From assembly GCF_900129215.1 (NCBI RefSeq), contig NZ_FQUQ01000005.1, positions 186,001 to 250,000 of the forward strand: DNA of 64,000 nt, read 5' to 3'. Under the pieces are notes generated by a model. That model searched no databases and had not been told where the DNA came from. It saw nothing but the letters and a program-made list of their open reading frames with translations. Position 1 is the first letter of the stretch. Each line of letters begins with the position of its first letter. A program made the position numbers and the translations under genes. The DNA is from Pedobacter caeni (lineage in GTDB: Bacteria > Bacteroidota > Bacteroidia > Sphingobacteriales > Sphingobacteriaceae). This document shows positions 26,761 to 34,924 of the stretch, in pieces.

Positions 26761-26898
26761 TTTTTTGTTGCGTTTATTTCCGACAAAACTCTGTATTTAT
26801 GTTTTTTGCAACAATAGTTGGTGCTATTTGCTGATTATTTTACGGAAAATGATTAATTTTATGTAATTATTTACAGTAACACCTTTACTTAGCTACTG

Positions 26899-26939
26899 CT
26901 GATTGTCTCTTTTTTCGACAATCAGTTTGAGAAACTGAT
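26899..26939 (+). promoter_or_regulatory. Two overlapping palindromes in the lrp leader
   Basis: CTGATTGTC (26899-26907) pairs with GACAATCAG (26917-26925), a perfect 9-bp stem. ATCAGTTT (26921-26928) pairs with AAACTGAT (26932-26939), a perfect 8-bp stem with GAG between. They share ATCAG, so only one can form at a time in RNA. The second ends at the base before the ATG. Either an autoregulatory Lrp operator or a pair of exclusive RNA hairpins. Confidence 0.55.
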
Positions 26940-27404
26940 ATGCAAAACAGCCTTGACCCTACAGATGTTGAAATCCTCAGATTGCTTCAGCAGGATGCAA
27001 CACTCAACAATAAAGAGATCGCTTTTGAGATCAAAAAATCTATTGCTACGGTTCATGAACGGATCCGGAAGCTGAAAGAACAGGGTTATATCAAGCGCAT
27101 TGTGGCCATTCTGGACCGGAAGAAGATCGATAGAAGCCTGATCGCCTTTTCCCATGTGTTTTTAAAAGAACATACTGCCGAAACACTGGGAGAGTTTGAA
27201 AGTGAAGTGGCAAAATTTGAAGAGGTCATGGAATGCTTCCAGATGACTGGTGCTTATGATTTTATTCTGCGCATTGCCACGAGTGATATGGATGCTTATC
27301 ACCTGTTTCTACGTCACAAGCTGGCCACGCTTCCAAATGTAAGTACGGTCCAGAGCTTCTTTGTATTGTCGGAAACAAAGAGTGAAACAGCCTATCCACT
27401 ATAA
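26940..27404 (+). CDS. Lrp/AsnC family transcriptional regulator
   Basis: 154 residues, standard length. N-terminal helix-turn-helix (about 8-55: DATLNNKEIAFEIKKS then VHERIRKLKEQGYIKRI) and a C-terminal RAM ligand-binding domain (about 70-150, with the MTGAYDFILRI motif). It is divergent from the cysteine synthase gene with 179 bases between starts, so it may control that operon in response to an amino acid such as cysteine. Two overlapping palindromes abut its start codon, suggesting autoregulation. Confidence 0.9.
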   Translation: MQNSLDPTDVEILRLLQQDATLNNKEIAFEIKKSIATVHERIRKLKEQGYIKRIVAILDRKKIDRSLIAFSHVFLKEHTAETLGEFESEVAKFEEVMECFQMTGAYDFILRIATSDMDAYHLFLRHKLATLPNVSTVQSFFVLSETKSETAYPL

Positions 27405-27640
27405 GGAAATTTTTCATTGGAGAACTCCTTATTTTAATAAGGGTAAAGCATAGATTTCGCTCTTGTTGTTTGCCTGGTCATGCCTGCTGAAAATGCCTTG
27501 ATCAGAAGTAGAAATGTGCATTCAGGGCATTGATTTTCAAGATTCTATTTTGTTGCCAGACCTTTATAATCTACTTGCTTTCCTGATTTAATTACTTATA
27601 ATTGCCCTTTCTTTTCGTTAATTAAGGAAGTCTGGATCAA
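27405..27640 (+). other. Gap between lrp and ECF sigma gene, with one stem-loop
   Basis: Holds a 10-bp stem (AATGCCTTGA 27492-27501 with TCAGGGCATT 27522-27531, one G-U pair) around a 20-base loop. Near lrp there is a short palindrome CCTTATTTTAATAAGG. No clear U-tract. It could end lrp transcription or belong to the sigma-factor leader. No ORF is supported here. Confidence 0.4.
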
Positions 27641-28237
27641 GTGGAAAAGCCAATAAACTCTCTTTTTGATGTACCTGCATTACTGGCCAAAGTAGCGATG
27701 GGAGATGAGCGTGCCTTTGATATTTTTTACAAACAATACAGTAAAAAAATATTTTTGTTTTCCATGAGGATCCTTCAATCAGATATTCTTGCCGAAGAGG
27801 TGATGCAGGAAATTATGTTGAAAATCTGGCAGATGGGAGCAGACCTGAATGACCTTAAAAATCCGGAATCCTATATCCGCACACTTGCCCGTAACCGCTC
27901 CCTGAATATCCTTAAAAGGTTACAGACTGAAGACAGGATCGACCGGGAAATGGCGTTGATTTATCAGGAAGATCACAATGAAACAGAAGAACAAATTCTC
28001 CTTAATGATACGCGAAAGGTCTTATTGGAAGGAATCGCATTACTTCCTTCTCAGCAAAAACTGGTGTATAACCTTTGTCAGGTAGAAGGTCTGAAATATG
28101 AAACGGTTGCCGACCGTTTAAACCTGTCTCCTTTAACGGTCGCTACGCATATGAAACTCGCCCTGCGTTTTCTGCGTGCTCACCTGAGTAAACATAGCGA
28201 TGTTGCTGCGCTGCTGATTATTTTCAGACTGTTATAA
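27641..28237 (+). CDS. ECF-type RNA polymerase sigma factor
   Basis: 198 residues, GTG start. Region 2 (about 22-95) contains AEEVMQEIMLKIWQM; region 4 (about 135-185) contains YETVADRLNLSPLTVATHMK. This fits the Bacteroidota ECF group usually encoded directly before a FecR anti-sigma factor. Here the next gene is a LytS-type kinase and the nearest FecR is 5.3 kb downstream, after a separate sensor/receptor module. It probably drives the FecR-SusC-SusD locus, but that pairing is inference. Confidence 0.88.
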   Translation: MEKPINSLFDVPALLAKVAMGDERAFDIFYKQYSKKIFLFSMRILQSDILAEEVMQEIMLKIWQMGADLNDLKNPESYIRTLARNRSLNILKRLQTEDRIDREMALIYQEDHNETEEQILLNDTRKVLLEGIALLPSQQKLVYNLCQVEGLKYETVADRLNLSPLTVATHMKLALRFLRAHLSKHSDVAALLIIFRLL

Positions 28238-28275
28238 AACCATTATATAGCGCAAACTTACTGCGTTATGCGAGG

Positions 28276-28342
28276 CTTGTCGCTACAATTTCCCATCTTG
28301 TCTACTCTTTACTTTAGTACTTTATCTGAATCCTTAACTTTA
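28276..28342 (+). promoter_or_regulatory. Promoter of LytS/LytTR genes with candidate LytTR tandem site
   Basis: CTTGTC at 28276 and again at 28297, period exactly 21 bp; the second copy reads CTTGTCTACTC. They start 59 and 38 bp upstream of a -7-like TAACTTTA (28335-28342). The site aligns without gaps to that before the downstream TonB receptor at 30112, with 22 of 35 positions identical, including a shared CTTGTCTAC half-site. No proper TTG -33 box is present. Suggests autoactivation. Confidence 0.6.
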
Positions 28343-28361
28343 CGTTTTAAGGTCAATGTAA

Positions 28362-29387
28362 ATGAAGAAAACGGTTAGGTTTTTATACATCAATATCATA
28401 CTTCATGTCCTCATCTGGGGCTTGGTACTCAGTTTGCCCTATCTCATTTCCTCAGCAGAAAATGAATATAAAATAGGGCCAGTACCTGGTCTTTTCTTTA
28501 GTCTTGCGGGATGCCTTCACCTGTTCATCTTCTACTTTAATGCCTTCTTTCTGATCCCCGGATTGCTCAACCGGCGGCTTTGGTGGGTGTATATTCCTGC
28601 TTCTGCATTGCTGATTATTGGTTCTTTTCAGCTGAAATACCATATGTTACTATGGTGGTTTCCTGAGGTACTCAAAGACATGGCGGCTTATAAGTTTGTC
28701 TTTGCACCCTCGATTGTGGTCTTTATCATCAGCATTGTTTACCGCAAAGTGCTGGATAAGCTGCAGTACGACCGGCTGCAACAAAAAATCAAGGCCGAAC
28801 AGTTGTCCACAGAACTGAAGTTTCTCCGTTCCCAGATCAGTCCGCATTTTCTGTTTAATGTGCTCACAAATTTAGTTTCTCTGGCCAGAAAGAAATCCGA
28901 CCAAATGGAACCCGCCCTGATTATGCTTTCAGATCTGATGCGGTATTCACTTTATGATACACAGATCGTAAAGGTACCACTGGCTAAAGAGATGGCCTAT
29001 TTGAATAATTATATTGCATTACAGCGGCTGCGCTTTGGTGATGATGTAGATATTCAATACCATACAGGGCAGAATATTGAAAATGAAAACTATACCATTG
29101 AGCCCATGTTGCTGATTCCTTTTGTAGAAAATGCATTTAAACATGGAACGGGATATCTGGAAAACCCGGTGATACGGATTCATGTTTCTATCAAAAACGA
29201 TCAGCTGGTTTTTGAAGTGGAAAATCAAATAGATCAGAAACCCGGGGCCAGTAAAGACGAAAGCTCGGGGATCGGATTGGCCAATGTGAAATCGCGTCTT
29301 GACTTGCTGTACAAAGACCGGCACGATTTAAAGATAAAAACAGATAAGGGTATGTTTCATATTGTCTTAACTTTAATGTTGAAATGA
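28362..29387 (+). CDS. LytS-type sensor histidine kinase (second system)
   Basis: 341 residues. Four membrane helices (about 10-30, 42-68, 76-96, 112-130), a short coiled coil (about 130-155), the His_kinase signature with H162 in ISPHFLFNVLTN and an HATPase domain with FVENAFKHG and SGIGLANVKSRL. It overlaps the regulator gene by 4 bases (ATGA), so the two are coupled. It interrupts the usual ECF-FecR adjacency. The signal it senses is unknown; membrane-embedded sensing is likely. Confidence 0.9.
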   Translation: MKKTVRFLYINIILHVLIWGLVLSLPYLISSAENEYKIGPVPGLFFSLAGCLHLFIFYFNAFFLIPGLLNRRLWWVYIPASALLIIGSFQLKYHMLLWWFPEVLKDMAAYKFVFAPSIVVFIISIVYRKVLDKLQYDRLQQKIKAEQLSTELKFLRSQISPHFLFNVLTNLVSLARKKSDQMEPALIMLSDLMRYSLYDTQIVKVPLAKEMAYLNNYIALQRLRFGDDVDIQYHTGQNIENENYTIEPMLLIPFVENAFKHGTGYLENPVIRIHVSIKNDQLVFEVENQIDQKPGASKDESSGIGLANVKSRLDLLYKDRHDLKIKTDKGMFHIVLTLMLK

Positions 29388-30094
29388 TCAAATGTATTGC
29401 CATCGATGATGAAAAGCTTGTTCGGGACCTGCTCGAAGATAATATCCGGCAATTGCCATTTTTACAGCTCATTAAAACTTGTAAAAATGCATTTGAAGCC
29501 TATGAAATTCTGGAAATTGAACAGGTTGACCTGATCTTTCTGGACATACAGATGCCCGGATTAAACGGGTTACAGTTTTTACAATCGCTTCCCCATCCCC
29601 CAATGGTAATCCTGGTCACAGCTTATGAACAATATGCGCTGGAAGGGTTCGATCAGCAGGTGGTAGATTACCTGTTAAAACCCTTCAGTTTTGAACGTTT
29701 CGTAAAAGCCTGTAACCGCGCAAATGAATGGTTCCGCTTACAAAACAACCAGCAGAGCAGCATTACTGATTTACCCGATTTTTTTGTCAATGTAGAATAT
29801 ACACTGGTTAAAATTGTGGCTGCAGATATAGACTATATTGAAGGGCTGAAAGACTACATTAAAATCCATTTGTCTACTACTGAAAAGCCGGTGCTTACCC
29901 GTATGACCATGAAAGCGATGGAAGAAAAGATGCCAGCCAATACCTTTGTCAGAACCCACAAATCTTTTCTTGCTGTTGTACAAAAGATCACCGCTGTAAA
30001 AAGAGATGTGGTTTGTATTGGAGCAAAGGAAATTCCGGTAAGTGGCTTTTACAAAGATCAACTAATGAAGATCTTTAATCCGCGGGAAATCTAG
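29384..30094 (+). CDS. LytTR family response regulator (second system)
   Basis: 236 residues. Receiver domain with D54 (FLDIQMPG), acidic pair D8-D9 (IDDEK) and lysine in YLLKPFSFERF; LytTR DNA-binding domain about 130-235 with FVRTHKSFLAV and GAKEIPVSGFY. It is translationally coupled to the kinase. Tandem 21-bp-period sites lie before both the kinase gene and the TonB receptor gene that follows this one, so it probably activates itself and the receptor operon. Confidence 0.92.
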   Translation: MIKCIAIDDEKLVRDLLEDNIRQLPFLQLIKTCKNAFEAYEILEIEQVDLIFLDIQMPGLNGLQFLQSLPHPPMVILVTAYEQYALEGFDQQVVDYLLKPFSFERFVKACNRANEWFRLQNNQQSSITDLPDFFVNVEYTLVKIVAADIDYIEGLKDYIKIHLSTTEKPVLTRMTMKAMEEKMPANTFVRTHKSFLAVVQKITAVKRDVVCIGAKEIPVSGFYKDQLMKIFNPREI

Positions 30095-30111
30095 TTTATA
30101 GAATTCAGCTT

Positions 30112-30177
30112 CTTGTCTACACAATTCTGTGGGTGGTCTACTCTCCGGAAATGGTGTTGTTTTTCGCAATAGGTTTG
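30112..30177 (+). promoter_or_regulatory. TonB-receptor promoter with candidate LytTR tandem site
   Basis: CTTGTCTAC (30112-30120) and GTGGTCTAC (30133-30141), period 21 bp. They begin 58 and 37 bp before a perfect -7 element TAGGTTTG (30170-30177). No TTG -33 box at the right spacing. The predicted transcript would start near 30183, so the ATG at 30185 would have almost no leader; the ATG at 30206 is the better start. Confidence 0.6.
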
Positions 30178-30205
30178 CTTGTAAATGATTCAAGACAAAC
30201 TGGTT

Positions 30206-32437
30206 ATGAAAGCAAATTTCATTAAATATCTTTTCTCCGTTTTACCATTCCTGGTTTCTTCTGTTGTTTTTGGGCAATACCGGATTTCGGGAACTGTAAA
30301 AAACGAAAAGGGCAATGTCATTCCTTTTGCAAGTGTTTCAATAACGCAGAATGAAAAAGGAACAGAAACAGACAGTATAGGGCGCTTTACATTGAATGCA
30401 TTAAAAGGAAACCAAACCTTGCAGGTCTCTTTCGTTGGTTACAGGTTATTTAAAAAAGAACTCAGACTGGATTCCGCTATAGACCTGGAAATTATTCTAA
30501 AACCAGATACGCGAAACCTGAACGAAGTGGTCATTAGTGCAGGTTCCTTTGAGGCCAGCGACAAAGCTAAAGGGGCCTCTCTAACCGCAATGGATGCGTT
30601 TACTGTTGCAGGAAATAATGGGGACCTGGCCCTGGCACTTCGTTCGCTGCCAGGTGCTCAGCAAATCGGTGAGGCGGATGGACTCTTTGTGAGGGGTGGA
30701 ACAGGAGAGGAGACCAGACAGTTTATAGATGGGACACTACTTAAAAATCCAAATTACCCTAAACTGCCAGGAGTCCAGCAATATGCCCGTGTGAACCCCA
30801 TTTTATTCAAAGGCATATTGTTCAGTACAGGTGGCTACTCTGCATTATATGGCGGTGCCATGAGCAGTGCACTGATCCTGGAAAGTAACGACCTCCCGGA
30901 GAAATCATCAGCTTATTTTTCCGTTTTTCCACCACATCTGAGTGCCGGTATACAGCAGCTATCGGATGATAAAAAAAATAGTTTCGGAGTTACGCTGCGC
31001 TATACCAAAGCCTCCTTATACAATGCGGTTGTGAAACAGCAACCTGACTATTTTAGCGGACCGGAGTATCTTGAAGGCGATGCCAATTTCAGGATACAAA
31101 CCGGTAGGCAAGGGATGCTGAAGTTTTATACCAACTGGAACAGGAGTGATGTGGGGATGCGGAATCCGGATATTGACAGCACGGAACTAAAATCGGTTAA
31201 CCATGTGAAAGGAAAAAGCAGCTATAATAACCTGAGCTATCGTGGTCATTTCGCAGACCACTGGCAGGTTGATGCAGGAGCAGTATACAGTTATAATCAG
31301 GATCAGACCACTGCTCGTCTTGAGGATGTCGCCGGATCGCCGGTTCAGTTGCCGGAAGCAGGCATGAGCCTGAAAAACATACAGCGACTGATCAAATCTG
31401 ATTTCGCGCAGATCAGGATGGTCTTTACAGATATGCTTCCCAAAAACCAGGCTTTGCGCTTCGGTGCAGAACATTTTTATACTCAGGATAGGGGAAGGTT
31501 AAATGATAGTGCCCTTTTACTTAACGACCATCTTTCTGCTGTATTTGCAGAGGGAGACATTTACTTTGCAGCCGGCCTGGCCGCCAAAATCGGAACCCGT
31601 ATCGAATATTCTTCCCTGCTCAATAAGGCCGTGGTTGCACCCAGGTTGAGCATCGCTTACCGTTTAGAAAAAGGAGGACAGTTTAATCTTGCTTATGGTC
31701 TCTTTTATCAGCAACCCATCAACGAGATCCTGTACCAGAATTCTGAGTTGAAATTCTCAAATGCGGCACATTATATCCTGAATTATACAAAAAAAGCAAA
31801 TAACCGGTTTTTCCGGATCGAGGTTTACCGGAAAGATTACCATGATCTTGTAAAAACAATACCGCTAACTGGCAACGGAGGGCGTGGTTATGCCCAGGGA
31901 CTGGAGCTTTTTTTTCGTGATAAAAAGACAATTAAAAACCTGGACTACTGGATTACTTATTCCTATCTGGATACGAAGCGGACCGAACTGAATTATCCCC
32001 ACGCGCTGAAGCCTTCTTTCGCTGCCCCACATACCGCAACTATTGCCTTAAAACAAAATTTCCAGGAGATCAATACTTACCTGAATATTTCCTATGCTTT
32101 TGCTACAGGCAGGCCTTACTATGATATGAGATACGATACTGCTGATCAAACCTACAGGATCTTTGACCATGGCAGGACAAAAGTATACAGTGTTGCTAAC
32201 CTTCAGGTTGCCCATCTCTTTTCCTTATTCAACAGTTGGAAACAGAAGCCGGTTTCAGGTTTCAGTGTAGGAGTAAACAACATCCTCGGCACCAGACAGG
32301 TCTTTGGTTATAATTATAGCCTGGATGGTACTCATAAAGTACCCATAACCTTACCTGCCGCCAGGTATTTCTATGCGGGCATATTTATGAGCTTCGGCAT
32401 AGATCGTACAAGTGACTTTATCGATAAAAACCTATAA
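30206..32437 (+). CDS. TonB-dependent receptor of the LytTR module
   Basis: 743 residues. The start at 30206 gives a compact signal peptide (about 1-23, ending FGQ); an ATG seven codons earlier is at the predicted transcription start. A CarboxypepD_reg-like domain (about 25-110), plug (about 120-235, FVRGGTGEETRQFIDG) and a beta-barrel follow. No STN domain, so it is not expected to signal through FecR. It forms an operon with a TPR-like protein and a small membrane protein. The ligand is unknown; control by the adjacent LytTR regulator is likely. Confidence 0.88.
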   Translation: MKANFIKYLFSVLPFLVSSVVFGQYRISGTVKNEKGNVIPFASVSITQNEKGTETDSIGRFTLNALKGNQTLQVSFVGYRLFKKELRLDSAIDLEIILKPDTRNLNEVVISAGSFEASDKAKGASLTAMDAFTVAGNNGDLALALRSLPGAQQIGEADGLFVRGGTGEETRQFIDGTLLKNPNYPKLPGVQQYARVNPILFKGILFSTGGYSALYGGAMSSALILESNDLPEKSSAYFSVFPPHLSAGIQQLSDDKKNSFGVTLRYTKASLYNAVVKQQPDYFSGPEYLEGDANFRIQTGRQGMLKFYTNWNRSDVGMRNPDIDSTELKSVNHVKGKSSYNNLSYRGHFADHWQVDAGAVYSYNQDQTTARLEDVAGSPVQLPEAGMSLKNIQRLIKSDFAQIRMVFTDMLPKNQALRFGAEHFYTQDRGRLNDSALLLNDHLSAVFAEGDIYFAAGLAAKIGTRIEYSSLLNKAVVAPRLSIAYRLEKGGQFNLAYGLFYQQPINEILYQNSELKFSNAAHYILNYTKKANNRFFRIEVYRKDYHDLVKTIPLTGNGGRGYAQGLELFFRDKKTIKNLDYWITYSYLDTKRTELNYPHALKPSFAAPHTATIALKQNFQEINTYLNISYAFATGRPYYDMRYDTADQTYRIFDHGRTKVYSVANLQVAHLFSLFNSWKQKPVSGFSVGVNNILGTRQVFGYNYSLDGTHKVPITLPAARYFYAGIFMSFGIDRTSDFIDKNL

Positions 32438-32465
32438 ATATTTTTTAATCTTAAAAACCGTTAAC

Positions 32466-33122
32466 ATGAAAAAGTTAGTATTCACGATTATGGCCCTGCT
32501 GAGCGCTTATTTTACCTCAGGTGCACAGGGAAAAACAACAACAGATGCATTGCAAAATGCAGTAACAAAGCTGGATCGGGCTACAAAGGCCCGGGACTAT
32601 GAAAGCCTTCAAAAAGAGTTTCTGAGCATTGCCGAACAGGACAAAAAGAATTGGCTTCCCTATTATTATGCTGCTTTTTGCAACGCGAAAACAGGCTTTT
32701 TCCTTCAGGATGATGGAGATGGTGTTGAGCCTTTCAGCAATCGCGGAGAAGATCAGGCAAAAAAGGCTAAGGCATTGCTGGATACCGTAGGGCAAAAAAA
32801 GGAACTTTCGGAGGTGTATACCGTATTGAGTATGGTGTACCGCACAAAGGTTTTCATCAACCCCATGACTTATGGCCGTAAGTATGGAAAGCTGTCTCAG
32901 GAATACCGGATAAAAGCCCAGGCATTGAACCCGCAAAATCCCAGAGCCATCTACGTAAAAGCCTGGGAAATGTACAATACACCTAAACTATGGGGAGGAA
33001 ATAAAGAACTGGGTAAACAATTGGCCGAACAGAGCCTTGGATTGTTAAAAGATCCGGAAACAGGTGTTTATCCTCATTGGGGAAAGGCAGAGAGTCAGGA
33101 GCTGTTAAGTAAAAACAAATAA
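32466..33122 (+). CDS. Secreted TPR-like helical protein
   Basis: 218 residues with a signal peptide (about 1-20, ending SGA|QG) when started at 32466; a longer frame overlaps the receptor gene. The mature part is alpha-helical with TPR-like repeats (WLPYYYAAFCNAKTGF, YRIKAQALNPQNPRAIYVKA). It lies 28 bases after the TonB receptor stop, and such proteins often follow receptors of this kind. Possibly periplasmic scaffold or partner for the receptor; no enzyme motif is seen. Confidence 0.78.
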   Translation: MKKLVFTIMALLSAYFTSGAQGKTTTDALQNAVTKLDRATKARDYESLQKEFLSIAEQDKKNWLPYYYAAFCNAKTGFFLQDDGDGVEPFSNRGEDQAKKAKALLDTVGQKKELSEVYTVLSMVYRTKVFINPMTYGRKYGKLSQEYRIKAQALNPQNPRAIYVKAWEMYNTPKLWGGNKELGKQLAEQSLGLLKDPETGVYPHWGKAESQELLSKNK

Positions 33123-33140
33123 TCATTAAATTTTAAGATC

Positions 33141-33398
33141 ATGGGACTTGGAATCATCATGTTCATACGGATCCTGTTTGGCGTCTGTATGGTATTTATT
33201 ATCGGATATGTTTTTGGAGGGTTTTCTAAAAATCCAACCCTTGTTGTGTTGACAAAAACTGCGGCGATATTAGCTGTCGTACTGTTCATTGCGGTAAATG
33301 GACTGCTGATGCGTTTTGCATTCAGCAGGCAGGGCAATGACAGGGTTGGCTGCGGGTATTGGAAGGCAGCTTTACCGGAAAAGGAACATTCAAAATAA
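33141..33398 (+). CDS. Small two-helix membrane protein
   Basis: 85 residues: two hydrophobic segments (about 5-26 IIMFIRILFGVCMVFIIGYV, and 33-55 LTKTAAILAVVLFIAVNGLL), then a short charged tail. Not recognised. It starts 18 bases after the TPR-like gene and ends 2 bases before a strong terminator, so it closes that operon. It is small enough to be over-called, but position and hydrophobic pattern support it. Confidence 0.6.
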   Translation: MGLGIIMFIRILFGVCMVFIIGYVFGGFSKNPTLVVLTKTAAILAVVLFIAVNGLLMRFAFSRQGNDRVGCGYWKAALPEKEHSK

Positions 33399-33400
33399 AA

Positions 33401-33432
33401 AACAATGCCTCCTGGAGAGGCATTGTTTTTTT
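33401..33432 (+). terminator. Rho-independent terminator of the LytTR module
   Basis: Perfect 11-bp stem AACAATGCCTC/GAGGCATTGTT, 5-base loop, then TTTTT. It separates the kinase/receptor module from the FecR locus. Confidence 0.9.
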
Positions 33433-33537
33433 AGCAAAAAATATTTTCATGTCCATTACCTTGAAGGTCTTTCCCGATTGTCTATATAAGAAAGGGGGAG
33501 ATCAACATTCGGTTAAAATTAAGCCTGGAATAAGTAT

Positions 33538-34707
33538 ATGGACAAAAGCAGAATTAGTTTCCTGTATCAGCAATACCTGAAAAAAACAAAGGACCCTCAG
33601 GAGATAGCAGAGTTCAAAGCAGTTTTGAACGATGCTACATTTGATGAGATCATCAGTGAATTGTTAGATGACAGCTGGAATCAGATCAATGATGAGGAAC
33701 TGGAAAATGTTCAGGTCCCTCATGAACAGGAGATCCTTCAGAATATTAAATCTCAACCAAGGAAACAGGCCATAAGAAAATCTATCTGGCCTAAAATGAT
33801 CGCTGTCGCTGCTGCGGTTTCTCTTATTGTTGCGGCTGGTCTGTATTTCTATCAACTCGATTCCCGAACGAAAACCGAACAAACAACAATCGCAGCGAAC
33901 GACATCGCCCCTGGAAAAAATAAAGCCACGCTGACTCTGGCAAATGGGAAAAAGATTGTGCTGTCTGATGTGGGCAAAGGAGAACTGGCCACAGAATCCG
34001 GAGTGCTGATCCGAAAAACAGCCGATGGCAAGCTGATTTATGAAATCAAAGATCAGTCGGAGGCCATAACGAACAGCCTGAATACCATCTCAACCGCTAA
34101 CGGAGAAAGCTATCAGGTGCTTTTACCAGATGGATCTTTGGTAATCCTTAATGCCGCTTCCAGTCTTACTTACAGTACCGCGTTAAACCGTCAGCCAAGC
34201 CGAAAAGTAGAGCTGAAAGGGGAGGCCTACTTTGAGGTGGCAAAAGATAAAAAACATCCTTTCATCATTCATACTTCTGAACAAACAGTAGAAGTTCTGG
34301 GTACTCATTTTAATATAAATGCCTATACAGACGAGCCGGATACGAAAACCACTTTAATTGAGGGTAGTGTTAAAATTACTGGCAATAAGGCGCAAGCGGT
34401 GATTAAGCCGGGAGAGCAGGCCAGTTTTAAAAACAATAAAATCAAAGTGAGCGAAGTGAACGTGAATGCGGTAATTGATTGGAAAGATGGCAAGTTCAGA
34501 TTTAAAAATGAAGCCCTGCCAAGCATCTTAAGAAAGATTTCCAGATGGTATGATGTGAAGATCATTTATCTGAATGCAGAAGCAGTGCTTCCAACCTTTA
34601 CAGGATCGGTTTCCAGATTTGACCACGTATCCAAAGTGCTCAATATGCTGGAAGAAACCAGTGATGTTAAATTCATTATAGAAGGAAAAACGATAAAAGT
34701 AAAATAA
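33538..34707 (+). CDS. FecR family anti-sigma factor
   Basis: 389 residues. A cytoplasmic N-terminal part (about 1-78) that would hold the ECF sigma factor, a membrane helix (about 80-102, MIAVAAAVSLIVAAGLYFY), a periplasmic FecR domain (about 180-285, LPDGSLVILNAASSL, GEAYFEVAKDKKHPF) and a C-terminal DUF4974/STN-like domain (about 315-389). It receives the signal from the STN domain of the SusC receptor downstream. Unlike the second FecR of this window, it does not directly follow its sigma gene. Confidence 0.92.
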   Translation: MDKSRISFLYQQYLKKTKDPQEIAEFKAVLNDATFDEIISELLDDSWNQINDEELENVQVPHEQEILQNIKSQPRKQAIRKSIWPKMIAVAAAVSLIVAAGLYFYQLDSRTKTEQTTIAANDIAPGKNKATLTLANGKKIVLSDVGKGELATESGVLIRKTADGKLIYEIKDQSEAITNSLNTISTANGESYQVLLPDGSLVILNAASSLTYSTALNRQPSRKVELKGEAYFEVAKDKKHPFIIHTSEQTVEVLGTHFNINAYTDEPDTKTTLIEGSVKITGNKAQAVIKPGEQASFKNNKIKVSEVNVNAVIDWKDGKFRFKNEALPSILRKISRWYDVKIIYLNAEAVLPTFTGSVSRFDHVSKVLNMLEETSDVKFIIEGKTIKVK

Positions 34708-34765
34708 AGAACAGGCCTGACCAGCTTAGATATATCAAATCAACCATCAACTTAAACAAATCAAA

Positions 34766-34795
34766 ATGAAGAAAAAGCTACGAAGAGGAAGTTAA
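34766..34795 (+). CDS. Nine-codon basic leader ORF between fecR and susC
   Basis: ATG to TAA encodes MKKKLRRGS. It lies 58 bases after the FecR stop and 129 bases before susC, preceded by an A-rich stretch. A very similar short basic ORF (MHKKRPP) lies at the same place in the other FecR/receptor operon. Leader-peptide translation is inference; a 30-base ORF can arise by chance. Confidence 0.4.
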   Translation: MKKKLRRGS

Positions 34796-34822
34796 CAAGC
34801 TAAGGGGGGCTTACACAAAAAA

Positions 34823-34853
34823 GCCACGAAAGTGTTACCAGCACTTCCATGGC
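34823..34853 (+). promoter_or_regulatory. Stem-loop in the susC leader
   Basis: GCCACGAAAGTG pairs with CACTTCCATGGC: 12 bp with two mismatches, 7-base loop, 71 bases before the susC start. No U-tract follows, so it is not a plain terminator. It sits after the leader ORF MKKKLRRGS. Confidence 0.5.
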
Positions 34854-34924
34854 AATAGCTGAGTTACCCTCCAAACACAATTTTGCTAAGCGTCTTATGA
34901 GTTAAACCCAAACTAAACGAAAGT

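Noticed and set aside
26678..26866. 62-codon plus-strand frame over the cysteine synthase start
   Set aside because: Mostly antisense to the cysteine synthase N terminus and its promoter; no ribosome site and no similarity to a known small protein.
33359..33580. 73-codon plus-strand frame after the small membrane protein
   Set aside because: It spans the strong terminator at 33401-33432 and overlaps the start of fecR.
34823..34853. susC leader hairpin read as a Rho-independent terminator
   Set aside because: No U-tract follows and the downstream gene must be transcribed through it; a regulatory stem is the better reading.
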